In this document: piece by piece, positions 7,737 through 8,213 of the stretch
Layout of the letters: the number at the start of each line of letters is the position of its first letter
Numbering within the stretch: the stretch's first letter is position 1
From: JAKAXG01 sp035702985
Lineage (GTDB): Bacteria; Actinomycetota; Acidimicrobiia; Acidimicrobiales; Palsa-688
Direction: 5' to 3'
Length of the DNA: 8,213 nucleotides
Assembly: GCA_035702985.1 (NCBI GenBank)
Contig: DASSZD010000101.1
Span: 1 to 8,213 of the forward strand
Translations under genes and position numbers: made by a program
The notes under the pieces: generated by a model
Database searches by the model: none
What the model saw: the letters and a program-made list of their open reading frames with translations, nothing else
Told to the model about the DNA's origin: nothing

Positions 7737-8213
7737 GGATCCTCCTTCCAGGGCCCGGCGGCACCCACCTCGCCGAGCGGAGCCGACTCCTCTCCCCACA
7801 CCGACAGGCGCACCCCCACCCGCCCGATCACATACACGGGCGAGCCGGCACGGACCGGGCCGTTGATCGCCTGCGCCGACCACGCCTCGCCGTGCACCCG
7901 CACGATGCCCTCCGGGTCGAGGTCGGTCACCGCCGTCCCCTCCGAGCCGGCCTCGATCAGCAGCCGCGAGCCGGCGCCGGGGACCTCACGCTGGGACAGC
8001 CCCCGCCACGCCAGGAAACCGAGCGCGGCGGACGCCGTGGCGTCGAGGGCCAGCAGGGCCCAGAGCAATGTAGTGGAGCGGCCCTGGGCGGCCAGGACCA
8101 GGAGGGCGGCGGCGGCCATGACCCCGATCACCCCGGCGGCCAGGTGGGCGTGCGGGCCGGCATGGAAGCCGACCAGGGTTCCCAGTACCACCAGGCCCAA
8201 GAGGACTCCTGCG
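7733..8213 (-). CDS. NfeD-family protein (5' end at or beyond window edge)
   Basis: About 155-160 residues are visible. Numbered from the TTG at 8200, hydrophobic segments lie at about 1-12, 20-38 and 45-66. They are followed by the NfeD C-terminal OB-fold (about 78-135): GSEGTAVTDLDPEGIVRVHGEAWSA has the typical G-x-A-x-T-x-L-x-P-x-G pattern, and then GPVRAGSPVYVIGRVGVRLSV. NfeD proteins partner stomatins in membrane quality control; the long form also carries an N-terminal ClpP-like serine protease. The TTG at 8200 has AGGAG 5 nt upstream and could be a true start, but this would cut the first membrane segment to about 12 residues. The frame stays open to the edge, so the real start may lie outside and a protease domain cannot be excluded. 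Its stop overlaps the stomatin GTG. Confidence 0.85.
   Translation of the reverse strand, partial: AGVLLGLVVLGTLVGFHAGPHAHLAAGVIGVMAAAALLVLAAQGRSTTLLWALLALDATASAALGFLAWRGLSQREVPGAGSRLLIEAGSEGTAVTDLDPEGIVRVHGEAWSAQAINGPVRAGSPVYVIGRVGVRLSVWGEESAPLGEVGAAGPWKEDP

Noticed and set aside
6253..7764. 503-codon minus-strand open frame
   Set aside because: It runs in the wrong frame through the stomatin gene and antisense to DUF2267. Its composition is low-complexity and no motif is recognisable.
7737..7883. N-terminal extension of the stomatin frame
   Set aside because: It overlaps the NfeD gene in another frame. The GTG at 7736 has an excellent AAGGAGG and starts directly at the membrane anchor.

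Overview
The window is very GC-rich (about 70% by eye) and densely packed. Same-strand genes overlap by 4 nt and convergent genes are separated by only a few bases. Three features point to an actinomycetote (high-GC Gram-positive, possibly an uncultured lineage): the SDR plus divergent QueA-like pair, the PaaX-family regulator, and several start codons placed 6-7 nt behind a TANNNT -10 box (leaderless mRNAs). Exact taxonomy cannot be read from the sequence.

Layout. (1) 1-2288, minus strand: aerobic benzoyl-CoA (box) degradation. boxC (benzoyl-CoA-dihydrodiol lyase) is followed by boxB (benzoyl-CoA 2,3-epoxidase oxygenase subunit), which runs off the left edge. (2) 2289-3225: a 67-bp divergent control region and a PaaX-family regulator on the plus strand, the natural candidate regulator of box. 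(3) 3243-3674, minus: a SoxR-type [2Fe-2S] MerR-family regulator. (4) 3675-3728: a divergent control region with a 20-bp near-perfect palindrome inside two opposing promoters, each with a 19-bp spacer. (5) 3729-5494, plus: a short-chain dehydrogenase and a divergent QueA-family protein, overlapping by 4 nt, so probably one SoxR-controlled operon. (6) 5573-6253, minus: an archease with an unusual N-terminal extension. (7) 6388-6804, plus: a DUF2267 protein. (8) 6813-8213, minus: a stomatin/SPFH membrane protein preceded by an NfeD-family protein cut by the right edge, a classical NfeD-stomatin pair.

How the parts work together. BoxB hydroxylates/epoxidises benzoyl-CoA and BoxC hydrolytically opens the ring, so the left third is part of an aerobic aromatic-acid catabolic operon. 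The divergent PaaX homologue probably senses an aryl-CoA intermediate. The SoxR-SDR-QueA-like block looks like a self-contained redox-responsive module. The right third holds RNA-repair-associated and membrane-quality genes that have no obvious link to the catabolic part.

The most interesting signals are the SoxR-type box controlling a QueA-like protein of unknown function, the compact box/paaX control region (including a predicted -10 element lying on the conventional boxC start codon), and the extended archease with no RtcB partner in view. I see no tRNA, rRNA, CRISPR array, insertion sequence or phage gene.
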